A DNA stretch of 64,000 nucleotides from NCBI GenBank assembly GCA_963730785.1, contig CAVSTF010000001.1, positions 186,001 to 250,000 of the forward strand. Direction: 5' to 3'. Made by a program: the position numbers and the translations under genes. Position 1 is the first letter of the stretch. Each line of letters starts with the position of its first letter. This document shows positions 27,190 to 35,646 of the stretch, in pieces. The DNA comes from Bog-473 sp963730785. GTDB lineage: Bacteria; Actinomycetota; Acidimicrobiia; Acidimicrobiales; RAAP-2. Below the pieces are notes generated by a model. The model was not told the origin of the DNA and did not search any database. It saw nothing but the letters and a program-made list of their open reading frames with translations.

Positions 27190-29748
27190 ATGGGTGACCA
27201 TCGCTGTTCCAGGTTCGCGCGTGGGGCCAGCCGGAATCGGATACACCGACGCACGGGCTCAATCCGCCAAGCGACCGTCACCGTGCTGGCGGCGATCATG
27301 TCAACTGGGGTCGTGATCGTCTCGTCTGCCTTGGCGCCGACAGCCGCGGCGGCAATCCAGAGCCACATCATCGGCATCCCCTCACAACTCGTCTTTACTG
27401 TCCCTCCACCTTCGTCGGTTGAGGTCGGAACCTCCTTTGACGTGGCTGTGTCCGAGGAGGACGCAGCCGGCAACGTAGAGATCAACGACAACACGCATAC
27501 CGTCAGTCTCTCCTTTGGAACCAACCCGGATGCGGCCACGCTCACCTGCTCGGGCACCACGGTCGAGACGTCAAACGGTGTCGCCACCTTCGTCTGCTCC
27601 ATTAACAAGGTGGGCACCGGCTACACGCTGGAGGCCACGACGGACGCGGGAGCATTCAGCGCGACGTCTGATCCCTTTGACATCACCCCTTTGCCTACTC
27701 AGCTCGCGATCGCGACCGAGCCGGCCCTTTCAACACAGGTGGGTGACTCGTTCTCGGTGGCGGTCCAGGTTGAGGACGCGGCAAACGATGTCCTCAACTC
27801 GGACGACACCACCGTCATCGATTTGGCCATCCTGAACAATCCGGGAGGTGGATCCCTTACCTGCACCAACTCCGGAGAGACCACCGTGTCGTCCGGGTTG
27901 GCCCAGTTCACCTGTTCTATTGACAGCCCTGGTACCGGTTACACCTTGCAGGCGACGAGTCCGTCGCTTACTTCGGCGACGACGAACGCGTTTGACATCG
28001 TCCCCGGCCCGCCGGCGCAACTTGTTTTCACGGGTGAGCCTCCAGCCACCACGGCGGCCGGATCCATGTTTGCCGTTGCGGTGTCGGTGGAGGACGCCGC
28101 CCAAAATGTCGTGACCGCCGATTCGAGCACCGTCGTCGACCTCGCGCTCGGTGCGAACCCCGGATCAAGCGTCTTGTCGTGCTCCAATGCGGGAGGCACT
28201 GCGGTGACCGCGAGTGCAGGAGTCGCCAATTTCATGTGCTCGATCAACAGGTCCGGAACCGGCTACACGTTGGTGGCCACGGACGATGCTGCGTCACTGA
28301 CGTCGGCCACGTCGACGGCGATCACGGTCACACCCGGTCCACCGGCACAACTGGTCTTCACCACGCCACCGCCGTCCTCAACCGAGGCGGGGACGCCCTT
28401 TGGGGTGGGTGTATCTGAAGAAGACGCGGCTGGGAATGTGATCATCACTGACAACACGTCGACGGTGACCTTGTCGGTGGGTACCAACCCGGCGTCGGGC
28501 ACCCTCAGCTGCACCGGCAGCCGCACTGCGACAGTCGCGGCCGGGGTGGCCGACTTCACGTGCTCACTCGACCACGCCGGGAATGGCTACTCCCTGGATG
28601 CGACGTCAGGTATGGCCGGCGTCTCCCCTGCCTCTTCGGTCTCCTTCGACATCACCGCCGTGCCGCCGTCCGGTGGTGGGCCGAGCGGGGGAGGAGGGTC
28701 AGGTGGCTCGGGCGGCGCCGGGGGATCGATCGCCGCACCGGCAGTGTCCGGGATCTCGCCTACGTCGGGGCCATCCACCGGAGGTACCGCGGTCACCATC
28801 GCGGGCTCGAACTTCAGCGGCGCCACTGAGGTTGAGTTCGGTGGCCATTCGGCGACGACCTTCACCGTGGTAAATCCGAACGAGATAACGGCGGTCTCGC
28901 CACCGGGAATTGGGACCGCCGATGTCCAGGTGGTGACGCCGGGTGGCACTTCGGCTGCGATCGCCAGCGACCGATTTACGTATGTGACGTGCCATTGCCT
29001 CAATGGATCGTCGTACTGGCTCGCCTCCGCCCTGGGCACGGTGACCCCGGTTGGTGGGGCTCCCACCTACGGTTCGGCTCCAGCAAACCTGGCCAAGCCG
29101 ATTGTCGGTATCGCCGCCACGCCTGACGGTGGCGGCTACTGGTTGGCGGCTTCAGACGGCGGCGTGTTCGCCTTCGGCGACGCCCGCTTCTTCGGATCCA
29201 CCGGTGCCCTGCGGCTCAACAAACCGGTGGTCGGTATCGCCGCCACGCCTGACGGCGGCGGCTACTGGTTGGTCGCTTCCGACGGCGGCGTGTTCACCTT
29301 CGGCGACGCCCGCTTCTTCGGTTCCACCGGTGCCCTGCGGCTCAACAAACCGGTGGTCGGTATCGCTGCCACGCCTGACGGCGGCGGCTACTGGTTGGTC
29401 GCTTCCGACGGCGGCGTGTTCACCTTCGGCGACGCCCGCTTCTTCGGATCCACCGGTGCTGCCGTTTTGAACGAGCCGATTGTCGGTATGGCTTCGGTGC
29501 CGGGAGGCGGTGGTTACTGGCTCGTTGGGAAGGACGGCGGCGTCTTCGCCTTCGGGGGCGCGCCGTACCAGGGATCCGTTCCGGGGCTTGGTGATGCGGT
29601 CACCGACATCGTTGGCGCGGTGCCCGCCGGGAACGCCGGCGGCTATTCACTCATCGGTTCCGATGGCACCGTCTTCGGCTTCGGCGGCGGAGTGTCGGCG
29701 CAATCGGTTCCGTCGCTCAGCGAGATTGTCGGGTTGGCCGCCACCTGA
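27190..29748 (+). CDS. Exported multidomain protein: Ig-like repeats, IPT/TIG domain, six 42-residue repeats
   Basis: An 852-residue surface or secreted protein. A twin-basic signal region (RNRIHRRTGSIRQA, hydrophobic to ~residue 55) is followed by four ~100-residue Ig-like repeats, each opening PxQLVFTxxP and containing VSxEDAAxNV. A Gly/Ser hinge (~residues 495-515) leads to an IPT/TIG domain (VSGISPTSGPSTGGTAVTIA). The C-terminus has six ~42-residue units with the signature GGGYWLVASDGGVFTFGDA. The first unit lacks its leading strand and the chain ends with that strand (IVGLAAT), as expected for a closed propeller. It lies between a tRNA-Pro fragment and tRNA-Pro. The function, perhaps adhesion, is inferred. 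Confidence 0.85.
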   Translation: MGDHRCSRFARGASRNRIHRRTGSIRQATVTVLAAIMSTGVVIVSSALAPTAAAAIQSHIIGIPSQLVFTVPPPSSVEVGTSFDVAVSEEDAAGNVEINDNTHTVSLSFGTNPDAATLTCSGTTVETSNGVATFVCSINKVGTGYTLEATTDAGAFSATSDPFDITPLPTQLAIATEPALSTQVGDSFSVAVQVEDAANDVLNSDDTTVIDLAILNNPGGGSLTCTNSGETTVSSGLAQFTCSIDSPGTGYTLQATSPSLTSATTNAFDIVPGPPAQLVFTGEPPATTAAGSMFAVAVSVEDAAQNVVTADSSTVVDLALGANPGSSVLSCSNAGGTAVTASAGVANFMCSINRSGTGYTLVATDDAASLTSATSTAITVTPGPPAQLVFTTPPPSSTEAGTPFGVGVSEEDAAGNVIITDNTSTVTLSVGTNPASGTLSCTGSRTATVAAGVADFTCSLDHAGNGYSLDATSGMAGVSPASSVSFDITAVPPSGGGPSGGGGSGGSGGAGGSIAAPAVSGISPTSGPSTGGTAVTIAGSNFSGATEVEFGGHSATTFTVVNPNEITAVSPPGIGTADVQVVTPGGTSAAIASDRFTYVTCHCLNGSSYWLASALGTVTPVGGAPTYGSAPANLAKPIVGIAATPDGGGYWLAASDGGVFAFGDARFFGSTGALRLNKPVVGIAATPDGGGYWLVASDGGVFTFGDARFFGSTGALRLNKPVVGIAATPDGGGYWLVASDGGVFTFGDARFFGSTGAAVLNEPIVGMASVPGGGGYWLVGKDGGVFAFGGAPYQGSVPGLGDAVTDIVGAVPAGNAGGYSLIGSDGTVFGFGGGVSAQSVPSLSEIVGLAAT
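29104..29481 (+). repeat. Three tandem near-identical 126-bp coding repeats
   Basis: Units start at 29104, 29230 and 29356. Each encodes VGIAATPDGGGYWLVASDGG plus 22 further residues. Units 2 and 3 differ at only a few bases over 126, whereas flanking units (29482 onward) have diverged strongly. This indicates recent duplication or gene conversion within the gene. Confidence 0.9.
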
Positions 29749-29787
29749 GGTCAGCTCCGTGGGAGTGCACTGCTCAGGTCCTCAACC

Positions 29788-29824
29788 CCCTGAACAGGGC
29801 TTTCGTGGTCGGGCTGCCCGGATT
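29788..29824. repeat. Second copy of the att-like repeat, overlapping tRNA-Pro 3' end
   Basis: This is the partner of 27017-27052. It includes 18 nt beyond the encoded CCA of tRNA-Pro plus the 3' part of the T-arm and acceptor stem. It begins with CCCTGAACAGGG, a short palindrome that may also act as a 3' processing or termination signal for the tRNA. Confidence 0.7.
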
Positions 29825-29883
29825 TGAACCGGGGACCTCTGCGTCCCGAACGCAGCGCGCTAACCAAGCTGCGCTACAGCCCG
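29806..29883 (-). tRNA. tRNA-Pro (anticodon CGG), CCA encoded
   Basis: Minus-strand cloverleaf: acceptor CGGGCTG/CAGCCCG, D-arm AGCGCAGCTTGGTTAGCGC, anticodon stem CTGCG/CGCAG with loop TTCGGGA (CGG), T-arm CCCCGGTTCAAATCCGGG. The terminal CCA is encoded, unlike the other three tRNAs in the window. Confidence 0.96.
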
Positions 29884-29914
29884 TCCGTTCCCCGAAAGGA
29901 ACAGAGGTGCCACC

Positions 29915-30799
29915 TTACTCTGGTGGGTCGGCCGATCCGTTGGGGCGGTCGTGGCGATCAGGGACGACCCGGGTGGCCACCACCTGAGCGACGCGGCGTT
30001 TGTCCATCTCGACCACACGTAGGTCCCAGTCGCCCACCGTGACCTGCTCGCCCTCTTCAGGAATGTGGCCGAAGCGCTCGAACAGCAGCCCACCCAGGGT
30101 GACGTATTCGCCGTCGGGAATGTCCATGCCCAAGCGCTCCCGGACCTCATCGACGTTGGTCTGTCCGTCGACCAACCAGCGGTTGGCATCGACCCGGACG
30201 ATGGTGGGTTCTTCCTCGGCGTCGAACTCGTCCCGCAGATCGCCCACCAAGGGCTCGAGCAAGTCCTTCACGGTGAGCATCCCGGCCACGCCGCCGTATT
30301 CATCCACGACGACGGCCACGGCCCGTCGCTGCTTGCGCATGTCGGCCAGGGCTTCGAGGACGCCCAGCGTCTCCGGCAGCAGATAGGCCTGGCGCACCTT
30401 GCGCGAGATCTCAAGCGGGCTCGGGTCGGTGGCTTCGCGCAGGGTCGGGCCTTCCTGGCCCACCCGGAAGATGTCGTTGACGAAGAGGATGCCGATGAGG
30501 TCGTCCAGGTCACCGTGCACCACCGGGAAGCAACTGTGGCCGGTCGTGCGCACGGCCCGGGCGATGTCATCGGCATGCACCGGGATGGTCAACGCCGTCA
30601 CGTCGACCCGGGGGGTCATGACCTCGCGGATGTCCATGTCCCGCAGATCGGCCAGTGCCTCGATGATGATCCGTTCCTGCTCTGAACCCTCGGCTTCTTT
30701 GCCGGTCAGAGGCGCCTCGGTCCGGCCTTCGCGCTCGTCGGGGCGACGCCAGGGCAATCGGGGGCGCTTTGGTGGGGGTGGTGTCTCGGTTCTCGACAC
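29915..30799 (-). CDS. CBS-domain/CorC-HlyC-type protein
   Basis: A 294-residue protein of the CorC/HlyC (hemolysin-like) group. A CBS pair occupies about residues 55-190 (MTPRVDVTALTIPV at the start, VVVDEYGGVAGMLTVKDLLE at the end). It is followed by the transporter-associated CorC_HlyC domain (WLVDGQTNVDEV to VGDWDLRVVEMDKRR), which has a FAD-type ferredoxin-like fold. The DUF21 membrane domain of CNNM/CorB proteins is absent, so this is the soluble CorC form linked to magnesium/cobalt homeostasis. It is followed on the right by a receiver gene in the same direction. Confidence 0.9.
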   Translation of the reverse strand: MSRTETPPPPKRPRLPWRRPDEREGRTEAPLTGKEAEGSEQERIIIEALADLRDMDIREVMTPRVDVTALTIPVHADDIARAVRTTGHSCFPVVHGDLDDLIGILFVNDIFRVGQEGPTLREATDPSPLEISRKVRQAYLLPETLGVLEALADMRKQRRAVAVVVDEYGGVAGMLTVKDLLEPLVGDLRDEFDAEEEPTIVRVDANRWLVDGQTNVDEVRERLGMDIPDGEYVTLGGLLFERFGHIPEEGEQVTVGDWDLRVVEMDKRRVAQVVATRVVPDRHDRPNGSADPPE

Positions 30800-30810
30800 G
30801 GGGTGTCGGA

Positions 30811-31266
30811 TCAGCTCGCCGGTGTACTACCCGCCTGCAGCTGGGGTCCGGCGCCCACCAGCACGGGCACGGGCGAGAAAGAATCGTCGTGGTAGGTACC
30901 TTCGGCCAGCAGGCTCTTGGTGGCCCGGCGCAGCCGCAGCGGGTCGAGCGGCTTGACCAGCCAGCCTTCGGCACCCGAACGCTTGGCCAGAAACACATCG
31001 GGGCGGCGGTCCAGCAGCATCAGCACTGCGGTGTGCTCCACCGCGTCGTACGACTCCTGGAGTCTGAGCTCAAGGCACACGGCCATGCCGCCCATGTTGC
31101 CCATCTGCATGTCGACGATCACCAGGTCAGGCGAATTCTCAATGACGAAGGCAATGACCTCGGGACCAGACGTGACGGTGTGCACCTCGACGTCGGGACC
31201 GCTGATGACGGCGACGATTTCCTTGCGCAAGGTGGGCGCATCGCTGGCCACCAGAATTGTCTGCAC
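30811..31266 (-). CDS. Stand-alone CheY-like receiver protein
   Basis: A 151-residue response-regulator receiver without an output domain. The phosphoacceptor Asp is in LVIVDMQMGNMGG, the switch Thr/Ser position follows (VEHTAVLMLLDRR), and the conserved Lys is in GWLVKPLDPLRLRRA. The acidic pair at the first strand is reduced to Ser-Asp (LVASDAP). GTG 31266 starts the first strand; longer starts up to 31290 exist. No histidine kinase is nearby. It sits 19 nt from the CorC gene and 43 nt from an ArsA-type ATPase, in one direction. Confidence 0.82.
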   Translation of the reverse strand: MQTILVASDAPTLRKEIVAVISGPDVEVHTVTSGPEVIAFVIENSPDLVIVDMQMGNMGGMAVCLELRLQESYDAVEHTAVLMLLDRRPDVFLAKRSGAEGWLVKPLDPLRLRRATKSLLAEGTYHDDSFSPVPVLVGAGPQLQAGSTPAS

Positions 31267-31309
31267 GACGGCGAGACTATCGGACCCCACTACTGCGGCG
31301 GTAGCTGGC

Positions 31310-32365
31310 TCAGGCGAACAAGGCGTCGGCCGTGCGCTGCAGGCCGCCGAGGTCGTGCACGTCGTGGCCGAAGAGCGGGATGCGCCCGAGCGGCGCCGGA
31401 GCCACCTTGGCCGCCAAGTCAGCGAAGGCGGCTTCGTCCCGGTCGGCGATGGCGTTCAAGGTGGCCAGGTTCTCTTCCAGCGCCACCAGCGGTCCGCTGG
31501 TGATGAGTTCGGGATCGGGGGCGCCGAAACGCGGGTGCATCCGGTTCACCACCAGCGCCGCCGGCGTCACGTCACGTTCGGCCAACTTCTCGGCGAAGAA
31601 CGTGGCCTCGGCAATGGCGTCGGGTCGGGCCGAGGTGACCAACACGAAGGCGGTGGCCGGGTCAGCCAGCAACTCACGCACGGCCCCGGCCCGGGTTCGG
31701 AATCCCTCCTCCATGCCCTCGAAGGCCTGGAAGAAGCCGACGGCGTCCTGCACGATTTCGGCCCCGGCCACTTTGGAGATGGTGCGCAGCAGCGCCTGGG
31801 TGGCCACCCCGACGGCCTTGAGCGACATGCGGGTGGGCAGCAAGAGTGCACGGAAGAGGCGATTCTCCAAGAAGCGGGTCAGGCGGCGGGGGGCATCGAG
31901 CAGATCCAGTGCATTGCGGGTGGGCGGTGTGTCGACCACCACGACGTCGAAGTCACCTGAGCTCACCAGTTCGTAGAGCTTCTCCATCGCCATGTACTCC
32001 TGGGTGCCCGAGAGCGCGCCGGCCAGGTTTTGGTACAGCCGGTTGGCCAAAATGCCCTCGGCCTGCTCGGGTGTGCGCGAGTAGCGGTGGACCAGGTCGT
32101 CGAAGGTGCCCTTGGTATCGAGCATGAGGGCGTGCAGGTGACCGGTCCAGTCGCCCTGTACCTCGGTGGGTGTGTTGGCCAGGGATTGCACGCCCAGGGA
32201 ATCAGCCAGGCGGCGAGCCGGGTCGACCGTCACCACGCAGGAGCGGCGCCCGGCCCGGGCGGCGGCCAAGGCGAACGTGGCGGAGACGGTCGTCTTACCG
32301 ACCCCTCCCGACCCGCAGCAGACAACCACCGTGGCGTCGGTGACCAGTTCCTTGAGCGTGCTCAT
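31310..32365 (-). CDS. ArsA/GET3-family ATPase (second of a tandem pair)
   Basis: A 351-residue P-loop ATPase of the anion-transporting/GET3 family. The deviant Walker A is GSGGVGKTTVSATFALA, switch I is VVTVDPARRLADSLG, and switch II is VVVDTPPTRNALDLLD. Arsenite-binding Cys residues are lacking, as in other actinobacterial pairs, so arsenic export is unlikely. In actinobacteria two such ATPases sit beside whiB4-type genes. Its ATG overlaps the stop of the upstream paralogue (ATGA), suggesting an obligate pair. Confidence 0.9.
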   Translation of the reverse strand: MSTLKELVTDATVVVCCGSGGVGKTTVSATFALAAARAGRRSCVVTVDPARRLADSLGVQSLANTPTEVQGDWTGHLHALMLDTKGTFDDLVHRYSRTPEQAEGILANRLYQNLAGALSGTQEYMAMEKLYELVSSGDFDVVVVDTPPTRNALDLLDAPRRLTRFLENRLFRALLLPTRMSLKAVGVATQALLRTISKVAGAEIVQDAVGFFQAFEGMEEGFRTRAGAVRELLADPATAFVLVTSARPDAIAEATFFAEKLAERDVTPAALVVNRMHPRFGAPDPELITSGPLVALEENLATLNAIADRDEAAFADLAAKVAPAPLGRIPLFGHDVHDLGGLQRTADALFA

Positions 32366-33345
32366 GCCGTGGCCTCTTCGGGCTCGGGCTCGAGTTGGGT
32401 GATGGCCTCGGCCAGCGCGTCGGCCAACTGCTGCGTCTCGGCCGGCCCGATGGCGGCCGCGGCCACCTGCGGCACCAGGAGCTGGGGCAACGGAAGGTCA
32501 CGAGCCATGCGATCAAGCTGGTCCTTGCTGATGCCGTGGCGCTCCAGGCGGAACAACCGCGCCGCCTCCAGGGCCTCCAGGTGCTCCGGAGCCACGGTGA
32601 CGCCCTCAAGCGCCACCGACTCGGCCGACTCACCCAGGCCGACCGGGTTGGCATCGCAGGCATTGACGATGACCGGGCCCAGTTGCACCCCGGCCTTGTC
32701 CTCCAGGGTGAAGGCCGACTCAATCGTTTCGCTCACCGGCATGTCCTCGGGCAAGGTGACCAAAATGACCCGGCAGCGCTCGGGGTCCGACAGCAGCTCC
32801 ACCACGTCCTGGGCCTGGTTGCGCAACGGTCCGCCGCGAGCGGCGTTGACCAGCCCGGCGGCCGAGGTGAGGAAGGTGATGGCGTGTCCGGTGGCCGGAG
32901 CGTCCACCACAATCAGATCGGCCACCTGGTCCCGTTCCAGTTGCTTCACCTTCCCCAGGACCAGGACATCCCGGATGCCGGGGATGGCGGTGGAGACCAC
33001 GTCGACCACGCCGGAGCTGACCAGGCGCTTGGAGACCCGCTTGAGCCCGTGGTCGATGAGGTATTCGACCAGGGCATCGTCCGGGGTGATGCGACGGGCC
33101 CGGATGGAACCCTGACCGAGGGCACCATCGGCCGGCTGCAGCTCTATTTCCTCGTAGCCCAGGTCCTCGGTCAGCCCGAAGGCGCCGGTGATGCCCGACT
33201 TGCCCTCCAGCTCCACGATGAGCACGGAAAGACCGTGCTGACTGGCCAGACGAGCCAGGGTCGCTGACATGGTCGTTTTGCCCACGCCACCCTTGCCGGC
33301 CACCACCAGGACGTGACTCTGTGCGCAGAAGGTCCCTACGTCCAT
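32362..33345 (-). CDS. ArsA/GET3-family ATPase (first of a tandem pair)
   Basis: A 327-residue paralogue of the following gene: Walker A GKGGVGKTTMSATLARLAS, switch I LIVELEGKSG, switch II LIVVDAPATGHAITFL. The switch I Asp of classical ArsA is replaced by Glu-Gly here, so the two subunits are not equivalent and may form a heterodimer. It is divergent from whiB (142 nt). Confidence 0.9.
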   Translation of the reverse strand: MDVGTFCAQSHVLVVAGKGGVGKTTMSATLARLASQHGLSVLIVELEGKSGITGAFGLTEDLGYEEIELQPADGALGQGSIRARRITPDDALVEYLIDHGLKRVSKRLVSSGVVDVVSTAIPGIRDVLVLGKVKQLERDQVADLIVVDAPATGHAITFLTSAAGLVNAARGGPLRNQAQDVVELLSDPERCRVILVTLPEDMPVSETIESAFTLEDKAGVQLGPVIVNACDANPVGLGESAESVALEGVTVAPEHLEALEAARLFRLERHGISKDQLDRMARDLPLPQLLVPQVAAAAIGPAETQQLADALAEAITQLEPEPEEATA

Positions 33346-33415
33346 GTCAGGGCGAGCGTAGCGGGAGCATTGGCCGCCCAGGGTGGTCCCTAAGAGAAGA
33401 GCCAGGTCAGCCCCC

Positions 33416-33445
33416 TTGAACCTGCTGACGATACAGGGTTATGTT
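33416..33445 (+). promoter_or_regulatory. Candidate whiB promoter
   Basis: TTGAAC (33416-33421), an 18-nt spacer and TATGTT (33440-33445, four of six consensus positions). The leader to ATG 33488 is about 35-40 nt and ends in a G-rich ribosome-binding site (GGGGGG, 33478-33483 region). Confidence 0.45.
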
Positions 33446-33487
33446 GGCCATGCAGGGGGATCAGAGGTGCCTTTCCGGGGGGTTTAT

Positions 33488-33745
33488 ATGCGCCAAGGAC
33501 CAGATGTATGGCAAGTGAAAGCAGCTTGCCGAGGACCACAATCATCGGCCTTCTTTCCGCCGACTCATGCTGAGCGGAAGGAGGAAAAGGCAGCTCGAGA
33601 GCTGCGGGCCAAGGAAATTTGCAGCCAGTGCTACGTACGGGGCGAGTGCCTTGACTACGCCATCCGCATTCGTGAGCCGCACGGGATTTGGGGCGGCATG
33701 AACGAAGTCGAGCGCAAAACGGTCTTGGACCGTCGAGCCAGCTGA
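33488..33745 (+). CDS. WhiB-family iron-sulfur regulator
   Basis: An 85-residue WhiB-like protein that binds a [4Fe-4S] cluster sensitive to oxygen or NO and acts with the principal sigma factor. The four Cys are present as AACRGPQ, ICSQCYVRGEC (CxxC and x5C), and the turn GIWGGMNEVERK is the WhiB hallmark. Its position beside the ArsA pair and a NUDIX/MBL group resembles the mycobacterial whiB4 locus. ATG 33488 follows a G-rich ribosome-binding site; an in-frame extension upstream is unconserved. Confidence 0.93.
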   Translation: MRQGPDVWQVKAACRGPQSSAFFPPTHAERKEEKAARELRAKEICSQCYVRGECLDYAIRIREPHGIWGGMNEVERKTVLDRRAS

Positions 33746-33772
33746 CCCGCCCGCTCGGCCAATCGGCTGGGC

Positions 33773-34664
33773 CTACGGCTTGATGTGCATTTTTTGATCG
33801 GCCGCCAGCACGCCGCGGGCGCCGCAGACCTTGCCCGGTCGTTGACCGGTGACGACTGCAGACGGCTGCGGTGATTTCGTTGGCCGAGGACAGCACCGCT
33901 TGCGCCACCGGATTCTGGGGCACGGCCAGGTCAGCCGCGATTTGGCTCTGGCTCAGTCCGGCCAGCGCTGATGGCGTGAAGCTCGAGCCGACCAGCACGT
34001 AGCGATTGGCGATATCGAGCAGGGGGAACGTCGCGCTCGAGGTGTCATACGCCGACACCGCCGCCGCCTGAGCACGATTCGGTTTTTGCAGCGACTCGTA
34101 ATGAGCCCCGGTCGGATTGAGCACGCTGTAACGCTCGATCGCCTGCAGATCGACCAGGCGACTCGAATAGGTGAGGCGGGAGAAGGTGAAGGTGTTGATG
34201 CCCGAGAAGGCATCGCTGCCACTTGATTGCAGCAGGCCCAGCTGCCCGAAGGTGCCGAACCGGGAGAGGGCCACCACCACCGGCCAGCGCTCGGCGGCCG
34301 CGTAGGGGGCGAACTCGGCGCCATAGAAGAAGATCACCGGGGCGGAGGCCGAGTGCCTGGTCGAGGCGGTCCACATCGAAGGGTTCTTGGTGGACGTCGG
34401 TGGCACGGTCGGATTGTTGATCGACGTCACGCCCACCGTGTTGCTGGCCACCGCCGGGACCTGCGCCAATGACTGGAGCAGCGAGGTGGGTGCCGGAGAA
34501 AATGTCTCGACCGCCGCCGGCTGACTGGGCCCGGCGCTGTGCCGGATGAATACCAGTACGGCCAACAGGATGATGGCCACAATGATCAAACCCAGGGCCA
34601 CGTAGCGCCGGGGAATCATGTGCACCACGCGCACTGCGGCCGGCTCGGGGGCATCAGTGCTCAT
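33773..34664 (-). CDS. DUF929-family exported protein lacking the CxxC (frameshifted)
   Basis: A DUF929 protein (~296 residues) with one N-terminal membrane helix (residues ~20-40, VALGLIIVAIILLAVLVFI) and an external thioredoxin-like domain. The family core reads VIFFYGAEFAPYAAAERWPV; the CPYC expected of many relatives is APYA here. Later conserved parts are TFTFSRLTYSS, LLDIANRYVLVGSS and ANEITAAVC. One shift near 33848-33862 restores the C-terminus (GQRPGKVCGARGVLAA) and stop at 33773. Without the Cys pair it cannot be a thiol oxidoreductase; a chaperone or binding role is inferred. Confidence 0.8.
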
Positions 34665-34737
34665 GCGGCTGCTCAGGTTAGACGAGGGGTCCGGATCGCC
34701 AGGAGGCGCCGGGCCCGCGACCAGTAGCCTCGCTCAG

Positions 34738-35646
34738 GTGCCCTCGAATTCAGCAGACGACGTAGCGCTCCGGCCGGCCGCGACAGTGATGCTGGTGCGT
34801 GACGCCATCGAACCGGTGGGCGACGACGTCATGGAAGTGCTGATGGTCCGGCGCAATCTGAACTCGGACTTCGTGGGCGGTGCCTACGTGTTCCCGGGTG
34901 GTTCGGTGGATCTGGCCGACGGTGGGGCCGAGGCCGAGGCGGCGTGCGAAGGCCGTTCCGATGCCGAGGCCAGCGCGCTCTTGGGCGTGCCGAGTGGCGG
35001 CTTGGCCTACTGGCTGGCCGCGTTGCGCGAGACGTTCGAAGAGGCCGGGCTGCTGTTGGCCCGGCGGCCCGAAGGCCCGGACCTGCTGGCCGGTGACCCA
35101 GCCGAGGAGGCCCGCTTCATTGCCGAGCGAGCGGCCGTCAACGCCGGCACCCGGCGCTTCCTGGACCTCTGCCGCGACGAGCACCTGCGCCTGATGGTCG
35201 GCGACGTGCACTACTTCGCCCACTGGATCACCCCCAAGGGCGCCCCGCGCCGCTTCGACACCCGGTTCTTCGTGGCCGGCGCCCCTCCCGGGCAGAAGGC
35301 GGCGCACGATGCGGGTGAGACCATCGCCGAGGTCTGGATCACTCCAAAGGCCGCCCTGGCCGGCCATCGTGAGGGCAAGTTCGAAATCATCTTCCCGACC
35401 ATCCGCAACCTGCAGGCCATCGGCCGCTTCCGCACCAGCGGCGAACTGTTGGCGGCGGCGGCAGCCGCATCGAGCGCGGTCCCGACCATTGAGCCAAGGG
35501 TCATCGCCGACGGGAACGGGGTCCGCATTGTGCTCCCGGGCGACGAAGGGTTCGAGGCCGCGCCGGCCATGGGTGACGGGGCTCCGCAGGACTTCAATGC
35601 AGCCGTCCGGGCCATTTCGCTGGCCGCCAACCAGGAAGACCCGTGA
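34738..35646 (+). CDS. NUDIX hydrolase (NUDT19-like)
   Basis: A 302-residue NUDIX protein. The Nudix box is split by an insertion: GGAYVFPGGSVD, then ALRETFEEAGLLL carrying the RE-x-x-EE metal ligands, as in NUDT19/peroxisomal CoA diphosphatase types. It probably hydrolyses CoA derivatives or other nucleoside-diphosphate compounds. GTG 34738 is chosen as the first plausible start after the divergent DUF929 gene. Its TGA overlaps the GTG start of the MBL gene, so both are co-translated. Confidence 0.88.
   Translation: MPSNSADDVALRPAATVMLVRDAIEPVGDDVMEVLMVRRNLNSDFVGGAYVFPGGSVDLADGGAEAEAACEGRSDAEASALLGVPSGGLAYWLAALRETFEEAGLLLARRPEGPDLLAGDPAEEARFIAERAAVNAGTRRFLDLCRDEHLRLMVGDVHYFAHWITPKGAPRRFDTRFFVAGAPPGQKAAHDAGETIAEVWITPKAALAGHREGKFEIIFPTIRNLQAIGRFRTSGELLAAAAAASSAVPTIEPRVIADGNGVRIVLPGDEGFEAAPAMGDGAPQDFNAAVRAISLAANQEDP

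Noticed and set aside
29104..29481. CRISPR-like direct repeats
   Set aside because: The units are contiguous 126-bp coding repeats without spacers and maintain the reading frame.
31310..33345. Arsenite efflux operon
   Set aside because: ArsA-type ATPases are present, but no ArsB, ArsC or ArsR and no metalloid-binding Cys. The whiB-linked pair is a known actinobacterial arrangement.
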